DNA of 64,000 bases, taken from assembly GCA_007449985.2 (NCBI GenBank), contig VIIQ02000144.1:1-64000 (forward strand), read 5' to 3'. Position numbers and translations under genes: made by a program. Every line of letters starts with the position of its first letter. Position 1 is the first letter of the stretch. The stretch is from Desmodesmus armatus. Lineage: Eukaryota; Chlorophyta; Chlorophyceae; Sphaeropleales; Scenedesmaceae. This document shows, one piece after another, positions 8,664 to 20,445 of the stretch. The notes under the pieces were generated by a model, which saw nothing but the letters and a program-made list of their open reading frames with translations, made no database searches and was not told where the DNA came from.

Positions 8664-9355
8664 GACTTCGAAGTGCGGTGCATTCTACTACTGGGTTCTC
8701 TCCCTTCTACGTCAACACTGGCAGGAATCCTATCCTACCTGCACAACGCCGCGGCCCTCCAGCCCCAACTACTGACCAAGCTGGGCCTTCCAGTAGGCCA
8801 CGCACTCGCCGCACCACCCCAGCAACAGCAGCCACAGCAGCGGCTGGGACATCGGCACAATCCCCAACTACTGACCAAGCTGGGCCTTCCAGTAGGCCAC
8901 GCACTCGCCGCACCACCCCAGCAACAGCAGCCACAGCAGCGGCTGGGACATCGGCACAACCCCCACCTACAGCAACAGACGAGGAAGAGGAAGATGATGG
9001 GCTGGATCAAATGCTGGACCAAGGCACCAGGCGACTTATCAGGCAACGCAACGCTCACAAGACTGACCTGCACCAAACACTGGAGAACAACATACTACGT
9101 TCACAAGCCAAACAAAAGAAGGACTTCAAGGCACGCCACCTGCACGTGCCTGCACCAGAAGATGCTATGCCACCTGGCAGTCTGGTGCTGATGTTCTGCC
9201 CTCCCAAAAACAAGCTGGCCAAGGTCAATGCTATCGAGGGCCCCTACCTACTGGTGAAGTATCTCAGCAACTCCAGGGCACTGCTTGAGGATGCCCAGCA
9301 CAAGCAGTGGGCCTGTGCAAACAACAGGCTAGCACCCTTTGGGTCATCGGACTGA
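8651..9355 (+). CDS. Retroelement integrase C-terminal segment
   Basis: This continues the integrase after the frame break: VLLGLRSAVHSTTGFSPF is the typical segment following the catalytic Glu helix in Ty3/gypsy integrases. An Arg/Ala/Thr-rich linker with a perfect 33-residue tandem duplication follows, then an acidic stretch (DEEEEDDGLDQ). The C-terminal basic helix and a small beta domain (PGSLVLMF, GPYLLVKYL, WACANNRLAPF) match the integrase C-terminal GPY/F-type domain. The apparent start at 8651 is not a real initiation codon. The segment should be joined to the preceding frame. Confidence 0.85.
   Translation: MVLLGLRSAVHSTTGFSPFYVNTGRNPILPAQRRGPPAPTTDQAGPSSRPRTRRTTPATAATAAAGTSAQSPTTDQAGPSSRPRTRRTTPATAATAAAGTSAQPPPTATDEEEEDDGLDQMLDQGTRRLIRQRNAHKTDLHQTLENNILRSQAKQKKDFKARHLHVPAPEDAMPPGSLVLMFCPPKNKLAKVNAIEGPYLLVKYLSNSRALLEDAQHKQWACANNRLAPFGSSD
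8763..8960 (+). repeat. 99-bp in-frame tandem duplication in the integrase linker
   Basis: Two copies, 8763-8861 and 8862-8960, are identical by eye except at the last bases. The unit is a multiple of three and encodes a 33-residue Thr/Ala/Arg/Pro-rich linker, so it lengthens the protein without a frameshift. The identity implies a recent origin. Confidence 0.95.
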
Positions 9356-10230
9356 CTGGAAAGGGCTTGATCTTGGAAATAACGAGTTCTGGAACTTGTT
9401 TGCGTATACTGGTACCCACAGAGGACCCTAGTGGTATGTGATCTAAAGACTGCTGTCCCACTACAGCAGCAACATGTGAAGAAACAACCCTACGCGCCTA
9501 AGCATGTTGAGAGTTTGGGTTTTGGAGATATGAGATATATCACCAGCATTGAAGTGGACGATCGTGGGCCATTGACCTGCTGATATTGACCCGCTGTTAT
9601 AACAAGTAGCGCACATTTCGCAGGTGTTGCGCATTGCCACAGCACTGCGCTGTGTTCTTTCCCGCACAAGTTTTCTTTCAGTTGACTGTTGTTTGCATAA
9701 CGCCCCAGTCTCCGCAACGCAGTGCAGCCAGTCGTACTCCGCCTCCGCACACGACATGGCCTTCCTGCATGGGCAGGCAGAGTGGGCAACCATGCAGCAG
9801 AAGGCTGCACAGGGACCCGGCCACGCCTAGGCCGGTGTAGCTGCCAGGAGGCAGCTTTCTTGGTTGGATGGTGCGTGTCACTGGTGACAGTACCAGGTCA
9901 GAGGGCAGAGGTCCAGGCATGGTGTGGAAGCTGTCGACTGCAACATGCAGTACAGCTAGGAAGCGGCGTTGGGTGGTGCGCATATTGGTGCATGTTGGTG
10001 CAGGACTGAGGAATATGTTAGGTTAGACAGTTGCCTAACCAGGTGATTGTCCTGCAGTTCTGACCTGCACTTGTGGCTGCAATAGTGTGGAGCAAGTGCT
10101 GCTTCGCAGCTTGTGACTGCGTGACAATATTGGGTGAGAGGTTCAGGCATGGTGTGGAAGCTGTCGACTGCAATATGCAGTACAGCTAGGGGGCGACCTT
10201 GTTTCTCCCCCTTTGGTTTTCAAACTTACA
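9356..10230 (+). other. Retroelement 3' untranslated region with direct repeats
   Basis: No coding region is supported between the integrase stop and the purine tract. A ~50-bp direct repeat occurs at about 9908-9960 and 10138-10190, with very few differences (shared core TGTGGAAGCTGTCGACTGCA). It is probably internal duplication of the element's 3' UTR. Confidence 0.7.
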
Positions 10231-10263
10231 AAAAACAAACAAAAAAAGAGGGGGAAGTAAAGG
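10231..10263 (+). other. Candidate polypurine tract
   Basis: An almost pure A/G run follows the last coding segment by 0.9 kb. Its core is 10241-10263: seven A, then GAGGGGGAAGTAAAGG. In LTR retroelements such a tract primes plus-strand DNA synthesis and sits directly 5' of the 3' LTR. It cannot be confirmed without the 5' LTR sequence. Confidence 0.6.
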
Positions 10264-12110
10264 CTTCCAGTGTTGTTTGTCTTAATAGCAGGACTGACCA
10301 CTCACTGTTGGCACTGTTGGCTACTGGTGGGGTTTGCCAGAAGACTGACACTGACGGTTACTCTTGGGTTTTGGCGGGAAAATTGTGGTGTGCCACCTGC
10401 CCGACTGGCTTCAGACTTGTATCATATGCAGCAGCGTTACAGCGGGCAGTGTGCTTGATTGTGCAGGGTTTTACCTTGTCAACCTTGTACAACAACAACA
10501 AAAAAAATATACTGGACTGGCCACCCTTGAAAAGAGAAGGGGCAGTGATGCCACACCTTTGCTGATGAGTTGTTGAATAGTCCGCACCTTTTTTGCATAT
10601 TGCGCTGTTGCATCAGTTTGATCAGCCTTGAACAGTGTGCTGCAGCGGGCACGAACTAATAGCCCCGGGGTCGGGCCTCCTTACAGCAGGGACGGCCACA
10701 GCTGTTGCCTTAGGGCGAGTGCAGCTGTGTGTAGGGAGTGAACGGCAGCAGACGTGCTACCATGTCTCCCTTGTTCAGGCCTATGCTTGGGCTGGACTGC
10801 CCTCCCTTTTGGCATATGGCCTGGGGGCAGGCCTCGTTGAAGCGTTAGCAGCCACAGCTGTTGCGTGAAGGCGAGTGTGTGGATGGATAAGGAGTGAGTA
10901 CCTACAGGGTGAGTCCTGAGTATCTTATGGAGAATGGGACCTGTTGTTTATTATGCTGAGCAGTGTTTTGAACAAGTTGGGTTTAGGGTACAGCTGCAAC
11001 ATGTGCTGCTACCTACTATGTGTGTTGTTGGGCATGGCAGTTGCAACACTTGCTGCCTATCCTTGAGCAGTGTTCGAATGGTCCTTGGCTGACTGCGATT
11101 CTGGAGCAGTCGCCTGACTGGGGAGGTGTGTCTGACAGCCTTCTCCTTTGATTTAGGCTCACGGCCTGGACACTGAGCAGGTGTCATATGTGTCTTGAAA
11201 TTGCATGACCGTCCAGCACAGACGGTGCTAGCATGTGTTTTGTGTCAGCTTAGCTTCTGTGGGATAACTTCCTGCAGAAGCTGACGGAGCTACTCACAGG
11301 TCTGACAGCTTTTCGTTTGCTTTGGGCTTACAGCCTGGACACTGACAGGCTGTTTCTTGTGTAGTGGGGCTGCAGTACAGCGCAGCTCAGGTGGTACTCC
11401 CACCCATTTGCATGTTGTAGCAAGTCAGCTTCTTGTTGGATAGCTTCCTGCAGGAGCTGACAGCAACCACGCATCGTGTGTGTATGTCTGACAGCAGCCG
11501 GTCTCGTACTGCTCAGTACGTGTACTGGCTGGACCTGGCCCAGACCTGACGCCTGTATGTACCTGTGTTATGTTGTGATGTTTGATCGGCACAGTCACTT
11601 GCGTATGCATCTTCGTGCCAGCGCATCGCAGCTTCGGGTGTGCAAGTGTCTATGCATCCTGTACAGCTTTGCCCAGTCACACCACATCGTGTGGTTTGAT
11701 TGGTTTTGCAGTGCATGTTGCACTGGTTGAGGTACGCTGTTGTTGCTGCTACAGTTAGCAGCAAAGTAACAGAAGAGTGACCTCGGCCAGGGGTATAAAT
11801 AGCGAGTGTGCGCTGGGTGACATTGTTGAGTTACACCCACAGCCGTGAACCAGCCCCTCGCCTGCTAAGCGTTGTAACAAGCTCTTTGGCAATCCTTCTG
11901 TGACTTTCCAGACACCGATTCGGCTTCCCTGTCTTGAGCAGCTAAAAGCTGCAGCAATTGGTTTCTTCAGGCTTCTTCTACTGCTAGGTGAAGTGCCCAG
12001 AGCACTCGAGTTCCCTGTCGACAGATACAGTTACCCCAGGTCCCTGCGACCCTTCAGTCTGATCAGCTGAGAGGTGCCATCCCTCAGCCCTTACTAAAAG
12101 TGATACCTAT
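10264..12110 (+). mobile_element. Probable 3' LTR, borders uncertain
   Basis: The stretch after the purine tract has LTR-like features. There are imperfect tandem repeats in its U3-like part: two at ~10668-10745 and ~10825-10900, and about three ~175-bp units between ~11090 and ~11500 sharing GCCTGGACACTGA and TTCCTGCAGRAGCTGAC. A clear TATA box lies at 11794. It has no supported gene. Tandem repeats upstream of a TATA box are typical of LTR enhancers. The left border follows the purine tract. The right border somewhere between ~11840 and ~12120 is a guess, since no second LTR is available for comparison. Confidence 0.5.
11794..11801 (+). promoter_or_regulatory. TATA box of the LTR promoter
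   Basis: TATAAATA is preceded by GGGG-rich sequence and lies ~25-30 bp upstream of a plausible start region. It is in the right orientation to drive the element's genomic RNA from the R region of the LTR. Confidence 0.6.
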
Positions 12111-12552
12111 ACACCTTCGTCTCGCTTCCGGCTACCCTGTAACGGCGTGGGAAACAGGCCGTGTGTGTGAGAGGGAGGGGCAGTTGTGAACCCCGGTGCC
12201 AGCAGGGTTCAGTGAGAGGGGCCCGGCCTGCCACCAGGGCGGCACTGGGACGGTCTGTGTGCCCCCTTTTCCCCTCTGCCACCGCAGGTACCCCCTTCGA
12301 CCCCTGGCACCCGCGGTGCACCACCACCACCCCAACCACCGACTTCGACCCCCCGTACTGCCACAGTCCTTGGAAAGCATGCAGGAAACTCACGTTGTGT
12401 GCAGCTGCAGGCCAGCAGGCTCAACTGCACCAGCGTTCATGGCGCCCATTTGCTTGCGTCGGATGGCAAGGCTCAGGCAAACTTAATTCTGTTGAATTGA
12501 TTTTGGTGGTCTTCAACAACATTCTCCACGGCCCATCGTGGTGAAAGATGCC

Positions 12553-12592
12553 CGGCCCGAGGCACGTCGCCCATGCGACGTGCCTCGGGCCG
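12553..12592. repeat. Perfect 18-bp inverted repeat with 4-nt loop
   Basis: The left arm 12553-12570 (CGGCCCGAGGCACGTCGC) and right arm 12575-12592 are perfect reverse complements around CCAT. The hairpin is very GC-rich. The right arm lies inside a dispersed repeat, so the hairpin may be a transposon end or a fold-back junction and need not be a terminator. Confidence 0.9.
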
Positions 12593-12700
12593 TCCGAACT
12601 TTGACGGTGTCAGTCGTTTCGGCGGAACATCTAACAGAAGTATCCTCAACTTAACCCGCACGTATTGCTCCAGACGCCTAAAACATGCGCGTTCAAAGAC
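12553..12700 (-). repeat. Dispersed repeat, copy 1
   Basis: Read on the minus strand, this stretch resembles 52440-52585 on the plus strand. Shared landmarks in order are a GAACGCGCATKTTTTNGGCGTCTG block, an AT-richer middle, and an end with TTCGGACGGCCCGARGCACG. Divergence is substantial, so this looks like an old non-autonomous element. Confidence 0.6.
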
Positions 12701-14494
12701 TGGTTACTGGAGGTCAGTTGTCCGTTTGCGTGAACCTGAGAGCACTAGTCTCACGGTGACACTCCCACCAAGTACTTCAGGTGTGCACCACGTTGTACAT
12801 GAGCATGCCGGCTTTGGAAGCAGTGCAGCAGCAGTCCGGTAGATGATTTAAGATGAAATGTAGCGCTTGTGGGCCTACAATGTATTTACTTCTGGTGCAC
12901 AAACGGAGTTGGTAAGCCATGCTGCAGCAGGCACCTCAACAGCGTTCATCAACCAAATACTCCAACATCTTAGGCCTGTAGTGCAGCAGTCAATTGTTAT
13001 ATGCCATCCACCATCCTAGCACTTCTGTAGTGCGACAGTCCACCACTTGAAATGTTGGCCAGGCTGGCTGTGATTTGTTTTGTACATTACCAAAATAAAT
13101 TGTTGTGAGGTTTGGGGCCAGACTGTTTGTGAGAATGTTGTGAGGTGTGAGGCCGGGCTGTTTGTGAGCTACGCCGCCGCCGCACCAATGGCCATGCACC
13201 AATGGCCATGCTCCCTGGGACAGACACTGTGGCTGGCTCCTGCACACTGACGTGCGATCTTAGCATGGGCTGTGCTGTATGCATGCCGTGCCCAGCAACT
13301 ATGGCACTCAGCAGGAGCCTTGCTGCTTCTGCTCTGCCTCTGACATGGTGGGCGGTGTCTCCCTGACTTGCATGGCATGCTGTGCTGCCGTCAGATCATA
13401 CCTCCCAATTTCGTGCACGACTGGAGTTGGTGGACACTAGGGATGTTGTGCAATGTAACTCGTGTGCGGCAATGTGCAAGTTAGTTGCGGGCCAAAACAA
13501 GGCCACCCGTGTCGTATGTGAAAGCACACAGCATGGGGTTCTGAATGATTTGGTATGCACCTATCACACACCTCTGATTGCACTGGCAACTTGATGGTGG
13601 CAGCTCACAGCGGCAGCTGCATCAGGTGACAGTTTGTCAACAGCACCTTACACCATGGGCCCCAGCCCCAACAACCCACGAAGTGGACAGCAATCAAGGA
13701 CGTGTGTAGCAATTTCACACACAAGGTGTGACGACACAGGACACCAGGCCGCACTCTGCAATGCTGCAGCACAGCTAAGCCACACATGGCGGCAACCGCT
13801 TCAAGAATTGGGGCAACCCAGCTTGATCAAGCAAAATATCAGCCAGAGCTCAATACTTGCCGTTTGGCCCAACGACCAACATCACCACACGATGTACAAC
13901 GGCCCAACTCTAGCACACCATGAGGATGCAAAGTATGGTCTGCATCGTCGCCGATCACGCATGAGGCTCACATGCCGTTTATGCACTCAGGGCCACACTT
14001 GGTTGCCGCTGACGGCTGCGGCACAGCTATTCTTTCCGGACACGACGGTCACCCATGCTCAACATCACAACAGGACTACAACATGGTGCAATGCAAGTAA
14101 CACAACACATGGCTGCTCCAGTCACGGACTTGCAACCGTTGCCAAGACAAAACCCTCAACTACCCACATGTACTCAAACTCTCAACTCGACAACGACCCT
14201 GTGCACATGCGCAACAAGCAAACTAGCAGCCTAAAACCCCTTCTACAACACCAACACCCCAAACTGTCCAACACTCAAGGCTGCTGTAAGTAGGGGTTGC
14301 AAGGCTTCCCGCCATACTGTACCCCTGTAGTAGGGCAGCAACTGCATCCTCAATCTTGCTTGGATGAAGACACTGCCAAATATGCGTAGTGAGTTGTCCC
14401 ACTGCTGTCCTGATGGTGCAACAACTGCGTGCTGCCTGCAAGGCTGGTGTGCCAACAGACGCTGTGTCCTGGTCACGTCACCGTCACAGCAAAG

Positions 14495-17400
14495 CTACAG
14501 CTCGTCCTGCATCCACTGCTGTAGCAGCGACAGTGCTGCCTGTGGGTGGGTCTGTGGCACCATGTGGCCACCACCCTTGACTGTGGCAAAGGTCAGGCCA
14601 GCCTTGAACTGTACTGCATAGCCAGACACCTGCACAGCATAGCACAACACGGCACAACACAGGGCAACACCGTCGTCAGAAGATTGCAGTGCGCAACACA
14701 CAACCATCTGAATGGTTGAGCTAGAGCCTGATACCAGCTGCAGATGAATCAGCCACTACAAAGCAACGCCATCACTACGACCTGCCGCTGTTCTGCCCTA
14801 GATCACCAACAGCACTATAACCCGGGCCCCAATCAGCCTCAGATACAGTGCTTTCTTGTTGGTCATCACATCCGGCTATTTTCAACAGTCACTCTGGCAG
14901 GCTGTACAGGATAGGCACGCACCTGGTCATCCCCTTGGAGAGTCCAGCTATGCCAAGGCTTGGACTGCCTCAGGCCCAGGTCATACACCCAGGCACGTGA
15001 GCCAGTGAAGGGCACCACATAGTCGGCATCACCTGCAGAACCACGAAATTACACAGCGTTCAAATCCTCAGTACGTTGACCTCTAAACCCTGGACAAAGC
15101 TTGTGCAGGATTGGGTGGTGCAAAGGGCTGAAGGGATATTCAGAACGGTATGCAAAACAAAACCTGCGCACGCTTGATGCACGATACTGCAAACAAGCGA
15201 TGATGATGCTGGATCAGAAAACAAACACTACCCCAAGCAGTGAGCGCTGCATATAGCCAAAGCACCCTCGGCAGCTGCATGTGACAGACTGGTCACTTCC
15301 TTAGGGTTGCTGCAAAGCAGCAACACTTGCAAAAACCTGGCTGACAGCTTCATGGATAATAGCCATGGCCCTGACCTGCCAGCACAAATCCCGTGAGCCA
15401 TACGTGTCAACAGGACAGTGCACCCCGCATCCACAACAGAAATCTAGCTGAAACAGCATAGCACAGCACAGCACGGGCATGACGCTCACCTGACAGCACC
15501 AGTCCCTTGAGTCCCGCCTCCAGCAGCTCCCTGTGCACTGGGATCATGCTGCCCACTGTGTGGGTGTAGTGCAGCACATCACTGCAGGGCTCCCACCTGC
15601 ACAGCACAGCACAGCACAGCACACAGCACACAGCACAACACAGTACAGCACTTGCAATTTTGCTTGCCACGACCTGAGGAAGTTGAGCACGTCCGCACAT
15701 GGCTAGGGGGCACAGGTCCTCATAACCCACTCGTGCTGTCAAACGTCCTTGCTGCCTTTGTTGGTCAAATGCATCCATTGTCAACCGGCCACGCCTGCTC
15801 GTGAACCAGCCACTATCAATATTGGTATGCAATGCTGTGAGACAGGCTCCCTCTCACCTTCCAGACTCATCCATGGTTGCTGCATGCAGCGCCCGCCGCA
15901 CTTCAGCGCTGTTGTAGTAGACCGACGCATAGCGCCTGTCAGCACAAGAGATCGCATGCCGCAGCTGCTTCGCCGTTCGCAAGCGGCCCTCCCCGACAGT
16001 AGACGCCAGCTGCAATCCCTGATCCACATGGTTCAGTATCTCCCCCTGCTCCTGCCCCTGCTTCTGCTGCTGTTGCAGCCTCCTGTCAGCTCTCAGCAGT
16101 TTGTAGTCAATACTGGAAGAGCTGCTGACCTCATTCCCGCCAGGGCTTGGGGGGTGGCTGGTACTGCTGCCACTGCTGCCGCCGGTGTGGGGGGCAGTGC
16201 TGCTGGGGTGGAAGCATCTGCCGAGAATATCATACTGGTTGATAGGCCCCATGGTGGCTTCCATTGTGTCCAGGGCATTGGCACAGGGGCTGTGTGTGGC
16301 CACATGCCACCCATTAGCCTGCACAAACAAACAGCCAAAACAGGGGTGTTGTGCCACGTAACGCACACAGTACAGATGTACAAAAAGCATCCACCGCTTC
16401 TTCCTCACCAGGAAAAAACAAGGCAACCTGCACACTGCAGCCAGAATCGTCCGCAACATGGCAGCTGGCAAACAGCACCAGCAGCATCTGGCGTACCTTG
16501 CACGTGCGCTTCACTGATTGATATGTGTCAGGGTCGATGAGGCCCATTCCATATGCAAACCTGACCGCTGTCATCGTACACATCGTCAGATGTAAAGACA
16601 AGCTCAGCTGTTTCCTTTTCCGACGGGTTTTAACACGGCATTTTGCACACTGAAGCCACATTTGTCAGACTTATGGCAGCTGGCAAGCCGCAGCTGCTTA
16701 CCTTGCACGTGCGCTTCACTGATTGATATGTGTCAGGGTCGATGAGGCCCATTCCATAAGCAAACTCCACCTGACCGCTGCCATCGTACACATCGTCTGT
16801 GACTGCATTGACCACGATGTAACCGGCGATGTTGTAGGGTGTGTCAGAACCCTGGTCACCAGCGCTGCTAGTGCGGCCGAGGTCTGCGTTGGCGGCTGCT
16901 GGCTGCTGCTGCTGCTGTTGCAGGCGTTGGTTGTGGTGCAGGAGTGCGCGTGTGAGCATAGGCACGTAGACGCCACCGTAGCTCTCGCCTGGCCAACAAA
17001 CAGTGGAAGACACACAGACAGTGGCAGCGGCAAGTGACAGTGTGCATGTGGAGTGCGCGTGTGAGCAGAGGCACATAGACGCCACCGTAGCTCTCGCCTG
17101 GCAAAGACCAATCAAAGACACGCAGACAGCGGCGGCAGCATAGTGACAGTGCTCGAGAGGTGCTGCCACGTAGTACGCTGCCAGGATTATTGATGACTAA
17201 TCTTCATCGAACTCATCCAGCACCTTCTGGCTATCTGGATTACAGCTCCTCAAAGCTTTGACTGCATCATATGACATCCCTTGCAACACAACAGCGTCAC
17301 ATTGTGTGGTCAGCGACCATGTACGGAGAAGCCGAAGCACGGCAATCAACTTAAAACATCACAATGTGTGCCAGAGACATGCACCTACCTGCGATGTACA

Positions 17401-19158
17401 GCGGCTGCTCCCGAAGCCAGGCATGCTCCTTGAAAAACCCTGCCACAAAAACCTCCAAGTCCTGAATGGTCCGGTCGTCGTCTGTGTGGTAGGTGCCCTC
17501 GCCTGGGGTGTAGCTGAACCCTGTCCCAGCTGGGGAGTCGATGTACACTACGTGTGCGGTCTTGGACCAGCTGTAGGGGTTGGGGTGGAGCTGGATATCC
17601 TGCAAGGACGGCTGCCGGCCGGCTGCCTCAGCAGCTGTGCAGGAGACAACAAACGGCAAAGACATCAGTCAGACAGTGTTGTTGGGTTGCTTTGAGCCAA
17701 GGCAGTACCCCCCCCCCAAACTCATGACGCATGCATACTGCACACTGGCTGGATGTTCTGCAGGGACGGCTGCCGACCGGCCGCCTCTGCATCTGCAAAG
17801 CACGGGGCGAGGAATAGATCACGAGGGGGCGGGGCAAAACAGCAGTGTGAGGGATGTTTCAGTGTGCTTTGATTCGTTTTGGGCCAAGGCAGTACCTGTT
17901 GGGCCAATACCCATCACGCATGCATACAGCACAACATGCATACTCTTGGCTTGGGACACAGCTCGCTTATTTTCCGACACTCTCTTTCAGCTGACCGGAT
18001 GCTGTCAGCTCGCTGTGTCACATGCTGCTGGCTCAAGTTGTGTTTTGAGTCAACACCTGGGCAGCCTACATGCCAAGTTTTGAGCCTGGCTGACGTGTCA
18101 GCGCGGAGCTGCATGAAAATTCCATGCCGATGGTCCCAGCGGGAATGACTGCAAAAGCCGGCAAAGCATCCCCCCCCCCCATCCCCCTTTTCAAGCTCCA
18201 AAACAGTTGCTTACCTGGGGCTGTGAATTTGAAAGGGCCGTTTTCGTACGTAAATGCGTCGAGGCTGCTGCAGCCGGGACCTCCAGTGAGCCAGATGATG
18301 AGTGGTGTGTCATCACGGGGTGAGGATGACGCACCACCAAGCGGTGTGTCATCACGGGGTGAGGATGACACGCTGCCAGATGCGGACCCCTCGTAGGTCA
18401 CCAAGTAGTAAAACAGCTGCCGTTGCGTGTCTTCATTGACTGAGATGTACCTGCAAGCAGGCCAGGATGACAGCAAAACAGCAGAAGGAGTGATGCTATG
18501 TGCTGAGCAAGTGCTATTGCGCGGCTACAGGATGCAATCAAGTGGTGCAGAGGTTATGGAAGGCTGCCGTATGATTTCCCCAGAATTGCTGCAGGCACTG
18601 CCACTGAGTTGCAGCTGTTAGAAGGCCAAAGAGTCGACAGCAGCACAGCACTGCTCACCCTGCATAGTGCTTTGAAGGCAGCTCCTGCTGTAACCCAGGC
18701 AAACGAAGCACCTGCAAATGCAGCAGCATGGGTTGCAGGCGATGGCAACTGCTGGGGACTGACCAATGCAACCACCGGCCCAATGCTGCCCTCCCTGCAA
18801 GCCGTCCCAGTTGAGAAGATTAGGCCTTCACGTCTGAAGCTTCTGTCTTGGCAGATGTACTAACAAGACTGAGCTGTTCAGAGGCACTGCTATGTGGCGG
18901 TAACAGTCCTCAACGCACCTCAGAAGACGGGTGAGCTGTCCTGCTTGCTGCTTCCGTCCCTGTGCTGCTGTGCATGCGGTGTGTGGCATCTCGGAGGCTG
19001 AAGCATCGTGCACCTGCAGAGTGGAAAGTGTCCCAGTGAGGCTCTGCCTGCAGTGCTGCACTTGTCAGGGGTGCTGTAGCCTGCTGCTGTGCAAACTCAC
19101 CAGGAGCTGCGGTGCTGAGCACTGCAAGCAGCACCAGCATGAACGTAGAACGAACCAT
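14495..19158 (-). CDS. Serine carboxypeptidase (S10 family, SCPL type)
   Basis: A secretory or vacuolar serine exopeptidase of peptidase family S10. Exons read on the minus strand: 19158-19101, ~19013-18919, 18450-18215, 17634-17389, 16988-16702, 16318-15858, 15596-15490, 15032-14923, 14629-14495 (about 575 residues). Residues from MVRSTFMLVLLAVLS form a signal peptide. LTGGPGCSS and HVVYIDSPAGTGFSY are family blocks. The catalytic triad is Ser in GESYGG (usually GESYAG), Asp in SGDADYVVP and His in GGGHMVP. Phase matches across exons 3-9, but the exon 1/2 junction does not join in phase with the obvious sites and is unresolved. The third exon has an in-frame ~13-residue duplication, and the sixth has a Gln/Ser-rich insert. 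The gene is divergent from the methyltransferase. Confidence 0.9.
16497..16575 (-). repeat. Truncated copy of the 3' end of carboxypeptidase exon 5
   Basis: It repeats the exon 5 end at ~16702-16795 (GLIDPDTYQSVKRTCK) and its donor site, with a few changes. It lies ~200 bp downstream inside the following intron. Being spliced in would break the family pattern, so I treat it as a non-coding decoy. Confidence 0.8.
17000..17160 (-). repeat. Truncated copy of the 5' end of carboxypeptidase exon 5
   Basis: The active-site start of exon 5 (GESYGGVYVP) and ~50 bp of preceding intron with its acceptor are present twice, ~105 bp apart. The downstream copy, starting at 16988, continues into the full exon. 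The upstream copy, starting at about 17093, runs out after ~17 residues. Confidence 0.85.
17745..17800 (-). repeat. Truncated copy of the 5' end of carboxypeptidase exon 4
   Basis: The reading EAAGRQPSLQNIQ repeats the first residues of exon 4 (EAAGRQPSLQDIQ at ~17590-17632) in the intron upstream. Confidence 0.8.
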
Positions 19159-19517
19159 TCTTAGACCACAGCAGCTGAGTGGGGGCTGAAGTCTCGGACT
19201 TGGGCCCTGCCCTGCTGGTGCCAACACAGCAACTGCCACCTCAACGACGTCCGGCACGCAACAGGCGCAGGGATCCAAGATAAGGAGCGCAATTGCACTG
19301 CAAGCAAGCACGCATGTGATGCAGCTGTCGGTTGCAGCAGCACAACCGATATTAGTCATCAGATCACCACTGTTCATCTGTCTGGGTGCAAACCGTGCCG
19401 GTCCTGCAGGTTCGATCAATTATCAGATATACGACCTTCAATCCTTTCAGCATAGCTGCAGGCGCCCTCCACACTTGAACACACCCAGCAGCCTGTTGAG
19501 CAGCACCGACCACAAAC
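19159..19517. promoter_or_regulatory. Shared divergent promoter region
   Basis: 359 bp separate the carboxypeptidase start (minus) from the methyltransferase start (plus). The region must contain both 5' UTRs and promoters. I see no clear TATA box or known operator. Confidence 0.5.
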
Positions 19518-20406
19518 ATGGCCAAGCACCTGGCAACCGCCGTGCCAGCTATAGCAGCTTTTGGAATGGGCATGTACGGTTGCTACTCATGGGCCACAAA
19601 CCAACAACAAGTGAAGAAGGCCGTTAACAGCAGCACCAGTGCAGACGGGCATTGTGAAGGGTGCGCCTTCGACAGGTTGGCTGGCGTATATGACAGTATT
19701 GTTGACTGGGAGGAGACCAGCATGTTTTATGGCTGGATGCGAGGGAGACTTCTGAGCAAAGCACGGGTAAGCAGCTGCTGCTGGGCTCCTGCCTGCCTGT
19801 CTGTTGATTTGTGGGGTGCTATTTCCACCTGTCGACCCCCACCCCCCACCAGCCAGCCTCCCCCCATGCCCCCCCAGGTGCCCCAAGCATTGCACCGCTC
19901 CTCCCTTTCAACCCCACACGGCCACCCTCACACCAACACCCACATAAGTTTCTCACGTTCCTCACCCTGTCACCCTGCTTTCTTCTTGCCTCTGTTTGCT
20001 TTCGTTTATCTGCAGGGAGACGTGCTGGAGTTATCAGCAGGCACAGGCAGAAACCTCCCTCACTTCCCCTACAGCAAACTGGCCTCAATCACACTCACAG
20101 ACATCAGCGAAAAGATGCTGCAGCAGGCCCAGAAAAAGTACTTCGACGAACTACAGCTGCAGTACAAGCAGCCAGATGTGTCCTGCAAATTCATGCTAGC
20201 AGATGCTCAGCAGTTGCTGGCAGCAGAGGGGCAGCAGCCGCGTGCGGTCCTGCTGCCACCCACCCCCAGCAGCAGCAGCAGCAGCAGCAGCCAGAGACGC
20301 CCTGGCAGCAATGCTGGCAGCAGCGGCGGAGCAGCAGCAGCAGGCAGCATCTGGCGTTTGAGACAGCCGATAAGCAGCAGCAGCAGCGGCAGCAGTGGTA
20401 ACCCTC

Positions 20407-20445
<39 letters not shown>

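Larger units (their letters stand above)
1..12110 (+). mobile_element. Ty3/gypsy-type LTR retrotransposon, 5' end outside window
   Basis: A single retroelement is read from the first base. In order it has a Gln/Pro-rich gag-like segment, an aspartic protease (DTGA), a spacer with repeated helical units, reverse transcriptase (YLDD), RNase H, a deoxynucleoside-kinase-like domain, an unrecognised segment, a PHD finger and an integrase. A purine tract and a TATA-bearing probable 3' LTR follow. The order protease-RT-RNaseH-integrase is that of Ty3/gypsy elements. The 5' LTR and primer-binding site are not in the window, so the LTR boundaries and target-site duplication cannot be checked. The coding part is split into seven overlapping reading frames, each in the -1 frame relative to the one before, so this copy is either decayed or affected by single-base deletions. 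The 3' boundary given is an estimate. Confidence 0.9.
12120..14494. other. Intergenic stretch without a supported gene
   Basis: Open frames here (for example 13634-14293, +) have no recognisable domain and an unusual His/Thr/Gln/Asn-rich composition. The visible content is a perfect hairpin at 12553-12592 and a dispersed repeat at ~12553-12700 that recurs in opposite orientation near 52440-52585. The 3' UTR of the carboxypeptidase gene must lie in the last few hundred bases. Confidence 0.6.

Noticed and set aside
12553..12592. Rho-independent terminator
   Set aside because: Eukaryotic context, no T-run after the stem, and the arm belongs to a dispersed repeat.
13634..14293. 219-codon plus-strand open frame
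   Set aside because: His/Thr/Gln/Asn-rich with no motif, no splice or promoter support, and a composition expected of antisense low-complexity DNA.
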